Source: Bacteroides fragilis
GTDB lineage: Bacteria > Bacteroidota > Bacteroidia > Bacteroidales > Bacteroidaceae
Direction of reading: 5' to 3'
Length of the DNA stretch: 64,000 nt
Assembly (NCBI RefSeq): GCF_002849695.1
Contig: NZ_CP018937.1
Location: forward strand, 496,001-560,000
The translations under genes and the position numbers were made by a program. Each line of letters opens with the position of its first letter. Within the stretch, counting starts at the first letter, position 1. Positions 63,934 through 64,000 of the stretch are shown in pieces. A model generated the notes under the pieces. That model saw only the letters and a list, made by a program, of their open reading frames with translations. It made no database searches and was not told where the DNA came from.

Positions 63934-64000
63934 TAACCTATAATTGGTTGCATAAGACAGCGCTTCCGCAATGTTTTTTACTCCCAATTTGGAGAACAGT
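63928..64000 (-). CDS. LuxR-type regulator, C-terminal end (cut by window edge)
   Basis: The last 23 codons on the minus strand read LFSKLGVKNIAEALSYATNY, matching the end of the LuxR/NarL HTH DNA-binding domain. Only this tail is visible; the rest lies beyond base 64000. Confidence 0.65.
   Translation of the reverse strand, partial: LFSKLGVKNIAEALSYATNYRLL

Noticed and set aside
1..64000. CRISPR array, tRNA or rRNA genes
   Set aside because: I saw no spaced direct repeats of CRISPR type and no tRNA-like or rRNA-like sequence in the window. Repeats found are IS copies, rhs/hcp/vgrG parts or the boundary repeat.

Overview
The window looks like a Bacteroides chromosome, most probably B. fragilis or a close relative. 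The evidence is the Bacteroidota promoter signature (TTTG, about 19-20 bp, TAnnTTTG) before several genes, a GA3-like Bacteroidota type VI secretion system (T6SS) with Bacteroidota-only membrane subunits, IS612/IS613/IS614/IS942-type IS1380-family elements, and erm(F) and an OXA-347-like beta-lactamase. Species assignment is inference from gene content; no database was searched.

Layout. (1) 1-7.8 kb is ordinary chromosome on the minus strand: miaA (partial), an FtsX-like/FtsE-like ABC pair, a DUF4836 lipoprotein, rsmE, a bifunctional-nuclease-family protein and a nucleoside permease. A small histone H1-like protein follows on the plus strand. Two candidate non-coding RNAs lie here: a short terminator-ended transcript near 367-428 and a long rod-shaped structure near 7590-7757. 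(2) 8.3-11.4 kb is a three-gene phage-derived block (DUF5675, terminase large subunit, a head-completion-like protein). (3) 11577-18197 is a composite transposon bounded by two inverted, apparently identical 1595-bp IS1380-family copies and flanked by a 5-bp target duplication (TTTAT). It carries erm(F) and blaOXA, each starting directly at an IS end. A third identical IS copy splits erm(F), with its own 5-bp duplication (GAAAA). (4) 18.2-19.4 kb holds an orphan Rhs toxin C-terminus, its damaged immunity gene, and a second copy of the 3' end of the phage gene from block 2. This is the pattern expected of displaced Rhs toxin cassettes.

(5) 19.4-62.9 kb is the T6SS. A left arm on the minus strand runs hcp - vgrG - rhs (HNH-type toxin end) - SUKH immunity. 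The core operon, also minus, runs tssE-tssF-clpV-tssG-tssN-tssK-tssQ-tssO-tssP-tssR plus two unknown genes. tssB-tssC runs divergently on the plus strand. Two variable regions (26.9-28.5 kb and 43.7-48.4 kb) hold candidate effector/immunity pairs and an ATPase/partner pair that resembles defence modules. A right arm on the plus strand runs hcp - vgrG - TPR protein - Imm17-like protein - rhs (deaminase-like toxin end) - SUKH immunity. It is followed by an rhs N-terminal fragment, a SIR2-like protein, a type-44 toxin with lipoprotein immunity, an AbiH-like protein and a third hcp. The two hcp/vgrG arms face away from each other and are nearly identical over hcp and its leader, so they form a large inverted repeat around the core operon. 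(6) The right edge has a ThiF-like E1 protein and the end of a LuxR-type regulator.

Working together: TssB/C sheath, TssE/F/G/K baseplate, ClpV and the TssN/Q/O/P/R membrane complex would fire Hcp/VgrG/PAAR-Rhs tips carrying nuclease and deaminase toxins, with immunity genes directly downstream. Four apparent frameshifts (a permease, the orphan immunity gene twice, and tssR) are each explained by one missing base in a homopolymer. Sequencing error is therefore a serious alternative to real gene damage.
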